Shown: one piece after another, positions 17,755 to 24,640 of the stretch
Position numbering within the stretch: the first letter of the stretch is position 1
Layout of the letters: the number at the start of each line of letters is the position of its first letter
Source of the DNA: Kiloniella sp. EL199
GTDB lineage: Bacteria; Pseudomonadota; Alphaproteobacteria; Kiloniellales; Kiloniellaceae
DNA length: 64,000 bases
Direction: 5' to 3'
Assembly (NCBI RefSeq): GCF_900313065.1
Contig: NZ_OMPU01000013.1
Span: forward strand, 248,001-312,000
Notes under the pieces: generated by a model
What the model saw: only the letters and a program-made list of their open reading frames with translations
What the model was told of the DNA's origin: nothing
Databases searched by the model: none
Program-made: the position numbers and the translations under genes

Positions 17755-18054
17755 AATATTCAACCCTATCTCTATATTCATTAGTACTCAAGAAATAGGC
17801 ATAGAGCATAAACAGGCATAAATGACCTCACTAAATACTCACTCTACCAATAGTTATTCTAATTGCAGAATGAGTCCTTTCATATTTAATTGTTTATTTT
17901 CAAATAGATATATTAATTCGAAGGCAAATTCACTCCTTTACCATTCGTTTTAATTTAGCTAAAATTAATTAGAGAAACTTGACTCAAACTCTACCATTAC
18001 TGTTTATTTGCATGTGTATATTTTGAAGATTCAATAATCGGTAGAACGATCATT
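17755..18054. promoter_or_regulatory. Divergent control region with AT-rich palindrome
   Basis: Three hundred AT-rich bases between the leftward ADH-aminotransferase-FAH operon and the rightward LysR gene. A near-perfect palindrome TTAATTT-AGCT-AAAATTAA spans about 17950-17968 and is a candidate LysR binding site. Nothing else is recognised. Confidence 0.4.
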
Positions 18055-18975
18055 ATGAGAAAGCTCCCTCCACTGAATTCACTTCGTGCATTTGATGCAG
18101 TTGCACGAAATGGCAGCTTTTCAAAAGCAGCAGCAGAGCTGTGTGTTAGTGCTTCTGCCGTAAGTCAACAAATCTCTCTTTTGGAAGATTGGATGGGAGT
18201 TAAATTTTTAAAAAGATTATCTAATAAGACAATATTAACCCCAGAAGGCATTCTATTTTCCAGTCAATTAAATCGTTTATTTGATTCCCTTGAAGAAAAT
18301 GTTTTCTACACAAAAAACCGCCCAAACAACAATGAAATCCGGCTTAGTATCCTCCCTTCTCTCGCCTCACGATGGCTAATCAGTCGGTTGCCCACTTACT
18401 CTAACAACTATTCTCAAAACAGGGTTATGGTAGAGGCATCCTTTGATATAAAGGATTTTAATCATGAAGAATTTACTGTCGCAATAAGATCAGGTATTGG
18501 TTCATACACGGGATGCCATTCAACAAAATTATTTGACGAATATGTGATGCCTGTTTGTAGTCCAGACTATTGGGCAAAAAACACTGTTTCTTTGGCTGAT
18601 ATTGGCAAATGCACTCTCCTTGCGGACCACACATTTGGAAAAGAAAAAACAAATCTTAATTGGAATACATGGATAGTCCGGGAAAACATCAAACTTTCAA
18701 AAAGCTTAGTCCCAAGCCAATCATATACTGACAGCAACTTGACTATCCAAGCAGCTGTTAATGGGGAAGGCTTTATGCTTGGCAGAAGTATCCTTATAAA
18801 TGAAGAGATTAAAAGAGGTACGTTAATAGCACCATTTAAACGTAAACAAATATCTGATTGGCCATATTTTATAGTGTATCCAAAAATGCATCACCCGCCA
18901 AGAAACCCACTCCGCTCTTTTATTAATTGGCTTTATGAAGAGGCAAAGACTACTCCTGGAATTGCGGAAAACTGA
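18055..18975 (+). CDS. LysR-family transcriptional regulator, GcvA-like
   Basis: Regulator of 306 residues with the classic GcvA-type N-terminus (LPPLNSLRAFDAVARNGSFS). The helix-turn-helix is at about residues 20-42 (SKAAAELCVSASAVSQQI). The effector domain spans about 90-295 and includes the NLTIQAAVNGEGFMLGRS signature of this subgroup. It is divergent from the aminotransferase/FAH/ADH operon and is its likely regulator. The stop codon lies inside copy B of the dispersed hairpin repeat, so the last residues may be altered by insertion of that repeat. Confidence 0.92.
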   Translation: MRKLPPLNSLRAFDAVARNGSFSKAAAELCVSASAVSQQISLLEDWMGVKFLKRLSNKTILTPEGILFSSQLNRLFDSLEENVFYTKNRPNNNEIRLSILPSLASRWLISRLPTYSNNYSQNRVMVEASFDIKDFNHEEFTVAIRSGIGSYTGCHSTKLFDEYVMPVCSPDYWAKNTVSLADIGKCTLLADHTFGKEKTNLNWNTWIVRENIKLSKSLVPSQSYTDSNLTIQAAVNGEGFMLGRSILINEEIKRGTLIAPFKRKQISDWPYFIVYPKMHHPPRNPLRSFINWLYEEAKTTPGIAEN

Positions 18976-19024
18976 ACCTCCTCCGACTAAAATCGGAGGA
19001 CTTAACCAACTTGTGGAAACTAAA
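18972..19024 (+). repeat. Dispersed hairpin repeat, copy B
   Basis: Matches copy A (7580-7632) over 53 bases with about five mismatches, none in the 8-bp stem (18979-18986 with 18993-19000) or the CTAAAA loop. The LysR stop codon TGA is part of it. Sequences beyond the 53 bases do not match between the copies. Confidence 0.75.
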
Positions 19025-19149
19025 CTCGGGATCTGCACTTCGTAATATTACACGGTCTGTTGAAGAAAGCCCCCGGCAAGAAACCACCTGCTACTAAAAA
19101 CCAGTCTTTACAGCTATTCCTTTAACTAACATATTACTTTGCCCGGACT

Positions 19150-20079
19150 TCAAAGGTTTTTTAAGCGAAGGCGTTTGGGAGTTATATCGAATTTATTTTT
19201 AAATTGGGCTATGAAGTGGGATGTATTTGCGTATCCAATTTCCAGCCCAATTTCTGTTATAGACATATCTGACATCAGTATCATATTGTACGCGCGATCA
19301 AGCCGGGCATTAATTAGCCAGCGACTTGGGGAAGTGCCAAACTGTCGATTAAATTCTCTGTTAAATGCTGATACTGATCTGCCAGATAATTGAGCATAAT
19401 CATTTACATTCAAATTATGAGCTTCATGCTTTTTCATAAGGTACCGAATGTTCCGTCTACCACTGTCAGAGCTATTTTCATACAGAAATGATTGTAAGCG
19501 TTGGGGATTGTCTACTGCTGCAATAAGATACAAAAGCTCCATCATTTTTGTATGTAAAAGATCACGCGTACCTTTTATATTCTGATAAATTCCAAGTATT
19601 GATTGCATATAAGCCGTCAGGCTGCCGTGTGACGATATTTTATAGGCGCCCGTTCCAGGCAGAGGATTAGAAGAAAACGCTCTGTTTTGCTGCTCAAATT
19701 CTGAAATAACGCCATGATCAAAGAAAAATAATAGAGCCTCTAGCGGACCTTCTCTATTTGAAAAATTGGATACCATGAATACATTGCGCGGCAACATAAT
19801 CATTTCCCCTTCATGTACGACAATTTCCTCTTCTCTAGATGTTATGAAGGTCTCTTTCCCTTTTACAACAAAACACAGGCTGGCTACATTGTTGAAAAAT
19901 TCGACATTCATAGCGCTTGACTTAATTTGTTTGTGATAAATAGATTTTTGATCGTATTTCATCACGATCTGTACATCCAAAAATTCTGACAAACCCTCGG
20001 GAATAACCAAACTTTGATCCTTCCACAAACCAAATTCCGCGAGTTTTGGTTTTGGTTTTGGTTTGAGTTTAGATAACAT
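19150..20079 (-). CDS. AraC-family transcriptional regulator (ExsA-like N-terminal domain)
   Basis: DNA-binding protein of 309 residues. The C-terminal ~100 residues contain two helix-turn-helix motifs typical of AraC/XylS, including NVNDYAQLSGRSVSAFNREF and SITEIGLEIGYANTSHFIAQ, and end with a PKRLR pattern. The N-terminal half is a cupin-like sensing domain with FNNVASLCFVVKGKETF, closest in style to AraC_E/ExsA regulators. A short Lys-Pro repeat near the N-terminus (KPKPKPK) comes from a simple DNA repeat. It is divergent from the monooxygenase-fold gene at 20245, which it probably controls. Confidence 0.9.
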   Translation of the reverse strand: MLSKLKPKPKPKLAEFGLWKDQSLVIPEGLSEFLDVQIVMKYDQKSIYHKQIKSSAMNVEFFNNVASLCFVVKGKETFITSREEEIVVHEGEMIMLPRNVFMVSNFSNREGPLEALLFFFDHGVISEFEQQNRAFSSNPLPGTGAYKISSHGSLTAYMQSILGIYQNIKGTRDLLHTKMMELLYLIAAVDNPQRLQSFLYENSSDSGRRNIRYLMKKHEAHNLNVNDYAQLSGRSVSAFNREFNRQFGTSPSRWLINARLDRAYNMILMSDMSITEIGLEIGYANTSHFIAQFKNKFDITPKRLRLKNL

Positions 20080-20244
20080 AAAACTTTTCCTTATTTATAT
20101 TGACTATTTTCTTTATTCTGGAATGTCAGCATGACAAGATAGGATAGTATAAATTGTGCGCGATTTCCGGCATTTTTAACTTATCTCAGATATCCCCCCA
20201 TATCCAGAACGTTTAAAAGAATTCATACAATTTAGGAGGTAATT

Positions 20245-20535
20245 ATGAGTATTTGGGTAACATTGGAAATGACAGTGCGTGACGGTGCTTACGCTGATTT
20301 ACATACATTTTTGGAGGAAAAGCTGCCTGCTGTTCGTGGTTTTGCAGGTGCACTCTCTGTATCAATTCTCTTTAATGAAGAAACAAACAAGCTATTGATT
20401 CTTGAAGAGTGGAAATCCCAGAAACATCATCAAGCATATATTGCTGCGATTAAGGAAAACGGTGTCATGGAACAACTTGTATCTTTCATGACCTCACCAC
20501 CAGAAGTGCAATATTTCGAACGCATTATGATATGA
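20245..20535 (+). CDS. Antibiotic biosynthesis monooxygenase (ABM) domain protein
   Basis: Single-domain protein of 96 residues with the dimeric alpha/beta barrel pattern of the ABM/YgiN family: strand MSIWVTLEMTVRDG, then a helix with HTFLEEKLPAVRGF, then ILEEWKSQKHHQAY. Such proteins act as cofactor-free quinol monooxygenases or small-molecule binders; the reaction here is not known. It has a strong AGGAGG six to eight bases before the ATG. The downstream Tat-signal gene overlaps by four bases. It is divergent from the AraC-family regulator. Confidence 0.85.
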   Translation: MSIWVTLEMTVRDGAYADLHTFLEEKLPAVRGFAGALSVSILFNEETNKLLILEEWKSQKHHQAYIAAIKENGVMEQLVSFMTSPPEVQYFERIMI

Positions 20536-20837
20536 CAAGTGAAAGATTCATGGAACCTACTCGCAGAGAAGTCTTAAGCATGATAGCGGCAGGGGCTGTG
20601 ATCATGTCCATGCCGAAGTCACTAAACGCAAAATCACTAGCCAAACCTTTTGTGACTAAGACAATTATAACAGAGCCTATATCTGATAATTTATTCGCAA
20701 AGATTGTTGCACGGCGTTCACAAAAGGGACTCATTTCCCAGAAAATCTTACAGAATGAGTCAAGCACGACACTTATAGAGGAATGGAACACACCAGCATC
20801 GCAAGGCGCTAATTGCTATCATCGAAAAGAAATTTGA
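20532..20837 (+). CDS. Small twin-arginine signal protein, possibly truncated ABM-like
   Basis: A 101-residue protein whose start overlaps the ABM gene stop (ATGA), so it is translationally coupled. The N-terminus has a twin-arginine pattern (TRREVLSMIAAGAVIMSM) followed by a small cleavage-like site after LNA. The mature part is only ~70 residues; a stretch like QNESSTTLIEEWNTP recalls the ABM core strand of its neighbour, so it may be a shortened, exported ABM paralogue. No known family was recognised with certainty. A perfect 16-bp hairpin follows 12 bases after the stop. Confidence 0.6.
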   Translation: MTSERFMEPTRREVLSMIAAGAVIMSMPKSLNAKSLAKPFVTKTIITEPISDNLFAKIVARRSQKGLISQKILQNESSTTLIEEWNTPASQGANCYHRKEI

Positions 20838-20849
20838 GAGTAGCAAATA

Positions 20850-20887
20850 AAACCAAGGCTCTTTGCTAAATCAAAGAGCCTTGGTTT
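20850..20887. terminator. Bidirectional terminator hairpin
   Basis: A 16-bp perfect stem (AACCAAGGCTCTTTG and its complement) with the loop CTAAAT lies between the convergent Tat-signal gene and hydroxylase gene. A-rich sequence on the left and T-rich sequence within the right arm allow it to work in both directions, although the trailing T run is short. Confidence 0.75.
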
Positions 20888-20950
20888 ACATACCCAAAAA
20901 ATTCATATCCGCTTCAAAACAGTAATAAGCAAATTTTCCTTATTACTATT

Positions 20951-21754
20951 TCATTTGTACCATAAAACCTTTTTAAAAGGTCTAATTAACAACTGAAGAA
21001 ACCCTTTATCTTGTGCTCCTTCAACACCGATTGGCATGCCAATTGTTCTTTGCCCTTTGCTTTTTGAGCGAAAAATCCTATCCCAAAAGCTAAACACTGT
21101 TCCATAATTACTATCCGTATCGTGGCGAAGCGCGTGATGATGTACCCAGTGAATAGCCGGTGTGATAATGACCAATGATAAAACTTTCTCAAGCTTTTCT
21201 GGTAATTGCACATTAGAATGGTGAAAAAGCGTAGAAATCAATAAAATGGTTTCAAATATTATGACAGACACTAACGGTATATCAAAAACGATAACCACAA
21301 AGACTCTCATGAAAGCAGACAGCAAAACCTCGCCAAAATGAAAGCGAAGTGCCGAAGTTGTATCCAAATTTGTATCCAGATGGTGTATTTCATGAAAACG
21401 CCAGAGAAACGGGGTTTCATGATTGAGACGATGCCACCAATAAATCAATCCATCCAAAAGAATAAGATCAAATATAATACCTGCACTGCCTGACAAAAAA
21501 TCTGGTCGCCAACCAATAGCATGAGACGTTGCCCAAGCCGTTAGCGGTATAACAACCAGCGGAGAAAGAATTAAATTACAAAACCATAGGCCAATGTTTC
21601 GCCTGACTCTAGCGGGAAAGAACTTCTCAAACCATCCACCTATTTTTATCAGAGGTTCCGCAGGAAAAGCTCGCTCTAATACAAAAAAAACTAAGAGCCA
21701 TAGAAAGACAAGCCCTCCTTTATAGGCCAGTAATACCTCTTCTAGTGTTTCCAT
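20951..21754 (-). CDS. Sterol desaturase / fatty acid hydroxylase family membrane protein
   Basis: Inner-membrane di-iron enzyme of 267 residues that would hydroxylate or desaturate a lipid. Histidine clusters that bind the iron pair are visible: HRLNH, HEIHH (with a long HHLDTNLD continuation) and WVHHH further on. Four to five hydrophobic segments lie between about residues 10 and 180. The bacterial members often modify lipids or carotenoids. It is transcribed alone, convergent with the Tat-signal gene and divergent from the amidotransferase at 21927. The lipid substrate is unknown. Confidence 0.88.
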   Translation of the reverse strand: METLEEVLLAYKGGLVFLWLLVFFVLERAFPAEPLIKIGGWFEKFFPARVRRNIGLWFCNLILSPLVVIPLTAWATSHAIGWRPDFLSGSAGIIFDLILLDGLIYWWHRLNHETPFLWRFHEIHHLDTNLDTTSALRFHFGEVLLSAFMRVFVVIVFDIPLVSVIIFETILLISTLFHHSNVQLPEKLEKVLSLVIITPAIHWVHHHALRHDTDSNYGTVFSFWDRIFRSKSKGQRTIGMPIGVEGAQDKGFLQLLIRPFKKVLWYK

Positions 21755-21926
21755 TTACACATCACACAACATTACGTTCATTGTCAGGTCATCATTCTCA
21801 TAATTTCACTGTTCACTTACCTGGTTATTTTCTTTCTTCGCAAAACCAGAACAGACTTGCACTGAATAGCCTAAATAGTACCATCACAAATCAAGTTTTC
21901 ATGAACATATTTGATTTAAAAGCCCA

Positions 21927-22682
21927 ATGACGAATTCAGTACTGCCAATTGTTGGTGTATCTGCCTGTCTTTACAAAGCTGATACTCCCAAACCCTATCA
22001 CGCGGTTGATGATAAATATTTACGCGCTGTTGCTGTGTCCTCAAATACAATGCCGGTAATCATCCCCGCTCTTGGTAATCTGTTGGATATACCCAAGCTG
22101 GTTTCAAAGTTAGACGGTATTATGTTAACCGGCAGTGCCAGCAACGTTCACCCTGATCGCTATAATACACAGCCATCCCCCGAAGCTGAGCCCTATGATC
22201 CCATGCGTGATCAGACCACCTTTGCTTTGATTAATGAAGCCTTGAAGCAGGAGGTACCTCTTTTAGCTATCTGTAGAGGGTTTCAGGAGCTGAACGTAGC
22301 TCTGGGTGGCAGCTTGCATCCTCAGGTCAGCAAGATCCCCGGGCGCATGGACCACAGTAGTCCGGATACAAAAGACATGGATATCGATTATGGTCCTAAT
22401 CATACGATCTCTATCGCACAAAATGGATGTTTATTTAGTATCCTGAAAAGCAATGAAGCAAAGGTAAACTCACTCCATTATCAAGCCATAAATCAACTTG
22501 GCAATGGTTTGGTCGCTGATGCCATAGCCAAGGATGGAACAGTTGAAGCTATTTCCATGCCTGAACAAAATTCTTTTGTATTGGGCGTTCAATGGCATCC
22601 AGAATACAAGGCCGCAGATAACAATGTGTCAAAAGATATCTTCAAGGCTTTTGGGAACGCTGTCAGTCATAGAGTAAAATAA
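21927..22682 (+). CDS. Class I glutamine amidotransferase-like hydrolase (PuuD family)
   Basis: Gamma-glutamyl-gamma-aminobutyrate hydrolase-like enzyme of 251 residues. The nucleophile is C116 in AICRGFQE, and H224/E226 in VQWHPE complete the catalytic triad. The N-terminal part has the peptidase C26 features GIMLTGSASNVHP. PuuD frees GABA from gamma-glutamyl-GABA during putrescine breakdown; other puu genes are not present here, so the substrate could be a different gamma-glutamyl compound. It is divergent from the hydroxylase gene and followed by a 550-base gene-free stretch. Confidence 0.9.
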   Translation: MTNSVLPIVGVSACLYKADTPKPYHAVDDKYLRAVAVSSNTMPVIIPALGNLLDIPKLVSKLDGIMLTGSASNVHPDRYNTQPSPEAEPYDPMRDQTTFALINEALKQEVPLLAICRGFQELNVALGGSLHPQVSKIPGRMDHSSPDTKDMDIDYGPNHTISIAQNGCLFSILKSNEAKVNSLHYQAINQLGNGLVADAIAKDGTVEAISMPEQNSFVLGVQWHPEYKAADNNVSKDIFKAFGNAVSHRVK

Positions 22683-22900
22683 TTTCAAGTCTATATTAAC
22701 TCGCTCCAGGAAGTTTATATTACTTCAGTCTCTGACAGGCTTTCTTTTTTGCCTGTTACAAAAATCTTTATTTTCTGTGGAGTCCCTGACGATAGTTTCA
22801 ATTTTAACGACAAATTATTAATTATTACAGGAATATGTGCTTATTAGTATAAGTATATTAAGAATATAATCCTGTAACTTAAATTTTATCCACAGGTTTA

Positions 22901-22928
22901 TTGAAATCCCTACTGGATGGCTTATCTT
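22901..22928 (+). promoter_or_regulatory. Promoter of the candidate small RNA
   Basis: TTGAAA (22901-22906) and TATCTT (22923-22928) are separated by 16 bases, a reasonable sigma-70 promoter. Transcription would begin near 22935, a couple of bases before the first hairpin of the RNA. Confidence 0.5.
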
Positions 22929-22934
22929 AGAATC

Positions 22935-23060
22935 ATGTCGCCTCCTACCTCACTCATGGCGACGTTAAAGGAACTGGAATCCCCCCTCCGGTTCCTTGAA
23001 ACTCTGCGAAGAAGCGGGAACACCTGGTTAATCCCCCCAATCAGGTGTTCCTTTCTTTTA
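22935..23060 (+). ncRNA. Candidate small RNA with twin AAUCCCCCC loops
   Basis: Three hairpins in a row. Hairpin 1: stem GTCGCC (22937-22942) with GGCGAC (22958-22963) and a CCU-rich loop. Hairpin 2: a 10-bp stem (22968-22977 with 22988-22997) around the loop AATCCCCCCT. Hairpin 3: a 13-bp stem (23017-23029 with 23039-23051) around the loop AATCCCCCC, followed by TTTCTTTTATTTTT, an intrinsic terminator. No open frame fits. C-rich loops of this kind are known in alphaproteobacterial regulatory RNAs that bind Shine-Dalgarno sequences (for example the CCUCCUCCC-loop families). The loop sequence is exactly complementary to the GGGGGGATT ribosome sites of parA and yggS in this window. Expression and targets are inference. 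Confidence 0.7.
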
Positions 23061-23062
23061 TT
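23016..23062 (+). terminator. Intrinsic terminator ending the candidate small RNA
   Basis: Strong stem of 13 base pairs (one G-T pair) with a nine-base C-rich loop, directly followed by a T-rich tail. It is also hairpin 3 of the RNA. Confidence 0.85.
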
Positions 23063-23140
23063 TTTACAATCTGTATGGTAAAGTTTTTAAAGTTCTGCAT
23101 TTATAATGCTGATCTTGTTCAATCAAATCACTCTTCATTT

Positions 23141-23206
23141 CGCATTCGAAACAAAAAATAAAAATTATTCCGCATTCGAAACAAATTCATATCGAATGCG
23201 GAATAA
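23141..23206. repeat. Operator-like repeat cluster upstream of xthA
   Basis: CGCATTCGAAACAAA occurs at 23141-23155 and again at 23171-23185, exactly 30 bases apart. The second copy also forms a perfect 15-bp inverted repeat (23165-23179 with 23192-23206, TTATTCCGCATTCGA). The spacing of three helical turns and the symmetry suggest cooperative protein binding. The cluster ends 26 bases before the xthA start, so it may be its operator; the inverted repeat could also form a hairpin in RNA. Confidence 0.6.
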
Positions 23207-23232
23207 AATCATTACGTGCATGGAATAAATTT

Positions 23233-24030
23233 ATGTCCCTTCGTATTGCTACTTGGAATATCAATTCAATCAGACAACGTTTAGGTCACCTCAAAGACTT
23301 TACCGATAGCCATAATCCAGACGTTCTCTGCCTGCAAGAAACAAAGGTACAAGATAGTGAATTCCCACTATCAGATATAAAATCAATGGGTTATGAAGAA
23401 GTCTTTTTCCATGGACAAAAAAGCTATAACGGCGTTGCTATCCTGTGCAAAAACGCTGTTGAAAAAAATGAAAAAATCGTTTGGTGCGAAAAAGATGATC
23501 GCAGACATCTATCAGTTACGTTAAAAAATGGCTTGGAAGTGCATAATTTTTATGTTCCGTCAGGCGGCCCCATTCCGGATCCGGAACAAAATGATAAATT
23601 TGCTCATAAACTTCAATTCCTCAAAGAAATGGCAAAGTGGGTCAAAAATCCTGATACAAAAGAGAAAAAACTAATCCTTGTTGGCGATCTTAATGTCGCC
23701 CCATTGGAAAAGGATGTCTGGAATCACAAAAAGCTCCTAAAATCTGTTGGGCATACTCCTTTGGAGAGTGAATTGATGGCAAAACTTAGAAAATCGGGTG
23801 ATTTAATTGATGTTGGCCGTCACTTTGTTCCTGATGATCAGCCTCTCTACAGTTGGTGGGGATATCGTTATAAACCCTCTTTTGAAAAAGATTACGGCTG
23901 GCGGCTAGATCACATTCTAGCAACTCAAAGTCTGAAATCCGCTTTGAAGAATTTTGAAGTTGTCAGGCATACACGTGGTTGGGAAAAACCCTCTGATCAC
24001 GTTCCAAATATCGTGGATATTGATATCTAA
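23233..24030 (+). CDS. xthA: Exodeoxyribonuclease III
   Basis: Base-excision repair enzyme of 265 residues that cuts at abasic sites and degrades 3' ends. The endonuclease/exonuclease/phosphatase fold is complete: ATWNINSIRQRL near the N-terminus, metal ligand E36 in CLQETKVQD, GDLNVAP in the middle, SWWGYR, then WRLDHILAT and the catalytic SDHVP close to the end. The length is standard. It is preceded by the CGCATTCGAA repeat cluster, which may control it. No other repair gene is adjacent. Confidence 0.96.
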   Translation: MSLRIATWNINSIRQRLGHLKDFTDSHNPDVLCLQETKVQDSEFPLSDIKSMGYEEVFFHGQKSYNGVAILCKNAVEKNEKIVWCEKDDRRHLSVTLKNGLEVHNFYVPSGGPIPDPEQNDKFAHKLQFLKEMAKWVKNPDTKEKKLILVGDLNVAPLEKDVWNHKKLLKSVGHTPLESELMAKLRKSGDLIDVGRHFVPDDQPLYSWWGYRYKPSFEKDYGWRLDHILATQSLKSALKNFEVVRHTRGWEKPSDHVPNIVDIDI

Positions 24031-24154
24031 TTTTTCGACATCAGAGGATTTATAACTCACTTAGCACAGGTTCACGGGGAAGTAGCTCGTGCCAAAGTGG
24101 ATACCCCAGTAGAAGATTGGGCCATCAAATAAAACACGAAACAATAGTTATCAT

Positions 24155-24619
24155 TTAACCCGTTTTTTCTGCCAATGCATTCCGAGCTTCAGTCAATTGG
24201 CTAGTCGTATGATCAATACGATGTGCCAGCACTCGCATGACCTCGACACCCATTTCCGGGAAGTCCATTACCATATTGAAAAAGAGTTCTTTGGTAATCT
24301 TTAATGTTATCAGCTCTGATTTGGCTTTAATGGTCGCTGTCCTTGGCACATCACAAAGAATTGCAATCTCGCCAACAAAATCGTTTTTCCCAAAAGAAGC
24401 AACAACAAGGGGCCCGTCATCAGTGTCAACAATGACATCCGCTTCTCCCTCGATAAAGATGTAGGCGGCATCTCCTGCATCCCCCTGATGGAAAAGCTCT
24501 TTTCCTTCTTTAAAAATCAGGCGTTCACTCGCAAAAGCCATAAGCTTTAACCTTGAGGGATCAATATTCGCAAAAAGCGGAATATTCTTTAGGGCTTCAA
24601 CTTCTTGTTCAATCGACAT
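24155..24619 (-). CDS. Cyclic nucleotide-binding domain protein
   Basis: Single-domain protein of 154 residues related to the sensor half of Crp. The beta-roll has LFHQGDAGDAAYIFIEGEADV, and the phosphate-binding cassette reads FVGEIAILCDVPRTATIKA, with the conserved glutamate and arginine that contact cyclic nucleotide. No DNA-binding domain follows; the remaining C-terminal helix (LAHRIDHTTSQLTEARNAL) is probably a coiled coil or docking helix. The gene starts 21 bases after the ABC exporter gene, so the two form an operon. It may make the exporter responsive to cAMP or cGMP; a nucleotide cyclase is encoded at 39340. That link is inference. Confidence 0.9.
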   Translation of the reverse strand: MSIEQEVEALKNIPLFANIDPSRLKLMAFASERLIFKEGKELFHQGDAGDAAYIFIEGEADVIVDTDDGPLVVASFGKNDFVGEIAILCDVPRTATIKAKSELITLKITKELFFNMVMDFPEMGVEVMRVLAHRIDHTTSQLTEARNALAEKTG

Positions 24620-24640
24620 CTATTTTACATCCCTGTGACT

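Larger units (their letters stand above)
22683..23232. other. Gene-free stretch carrying an sRNA candidate and a repeat element
   Basis: 550 bases between puuD-like and xthA. The left part (22683-22900) is AT-rich without a recognised feature. The middle (about 22935-23060) forms a three-hairpin small RNA with its own promoter and terminator. The right part (23141-23206) holds two direct copies and one inverted copy of a CGCATTCGAA element. These are listed separately. Confidence 0.7.
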
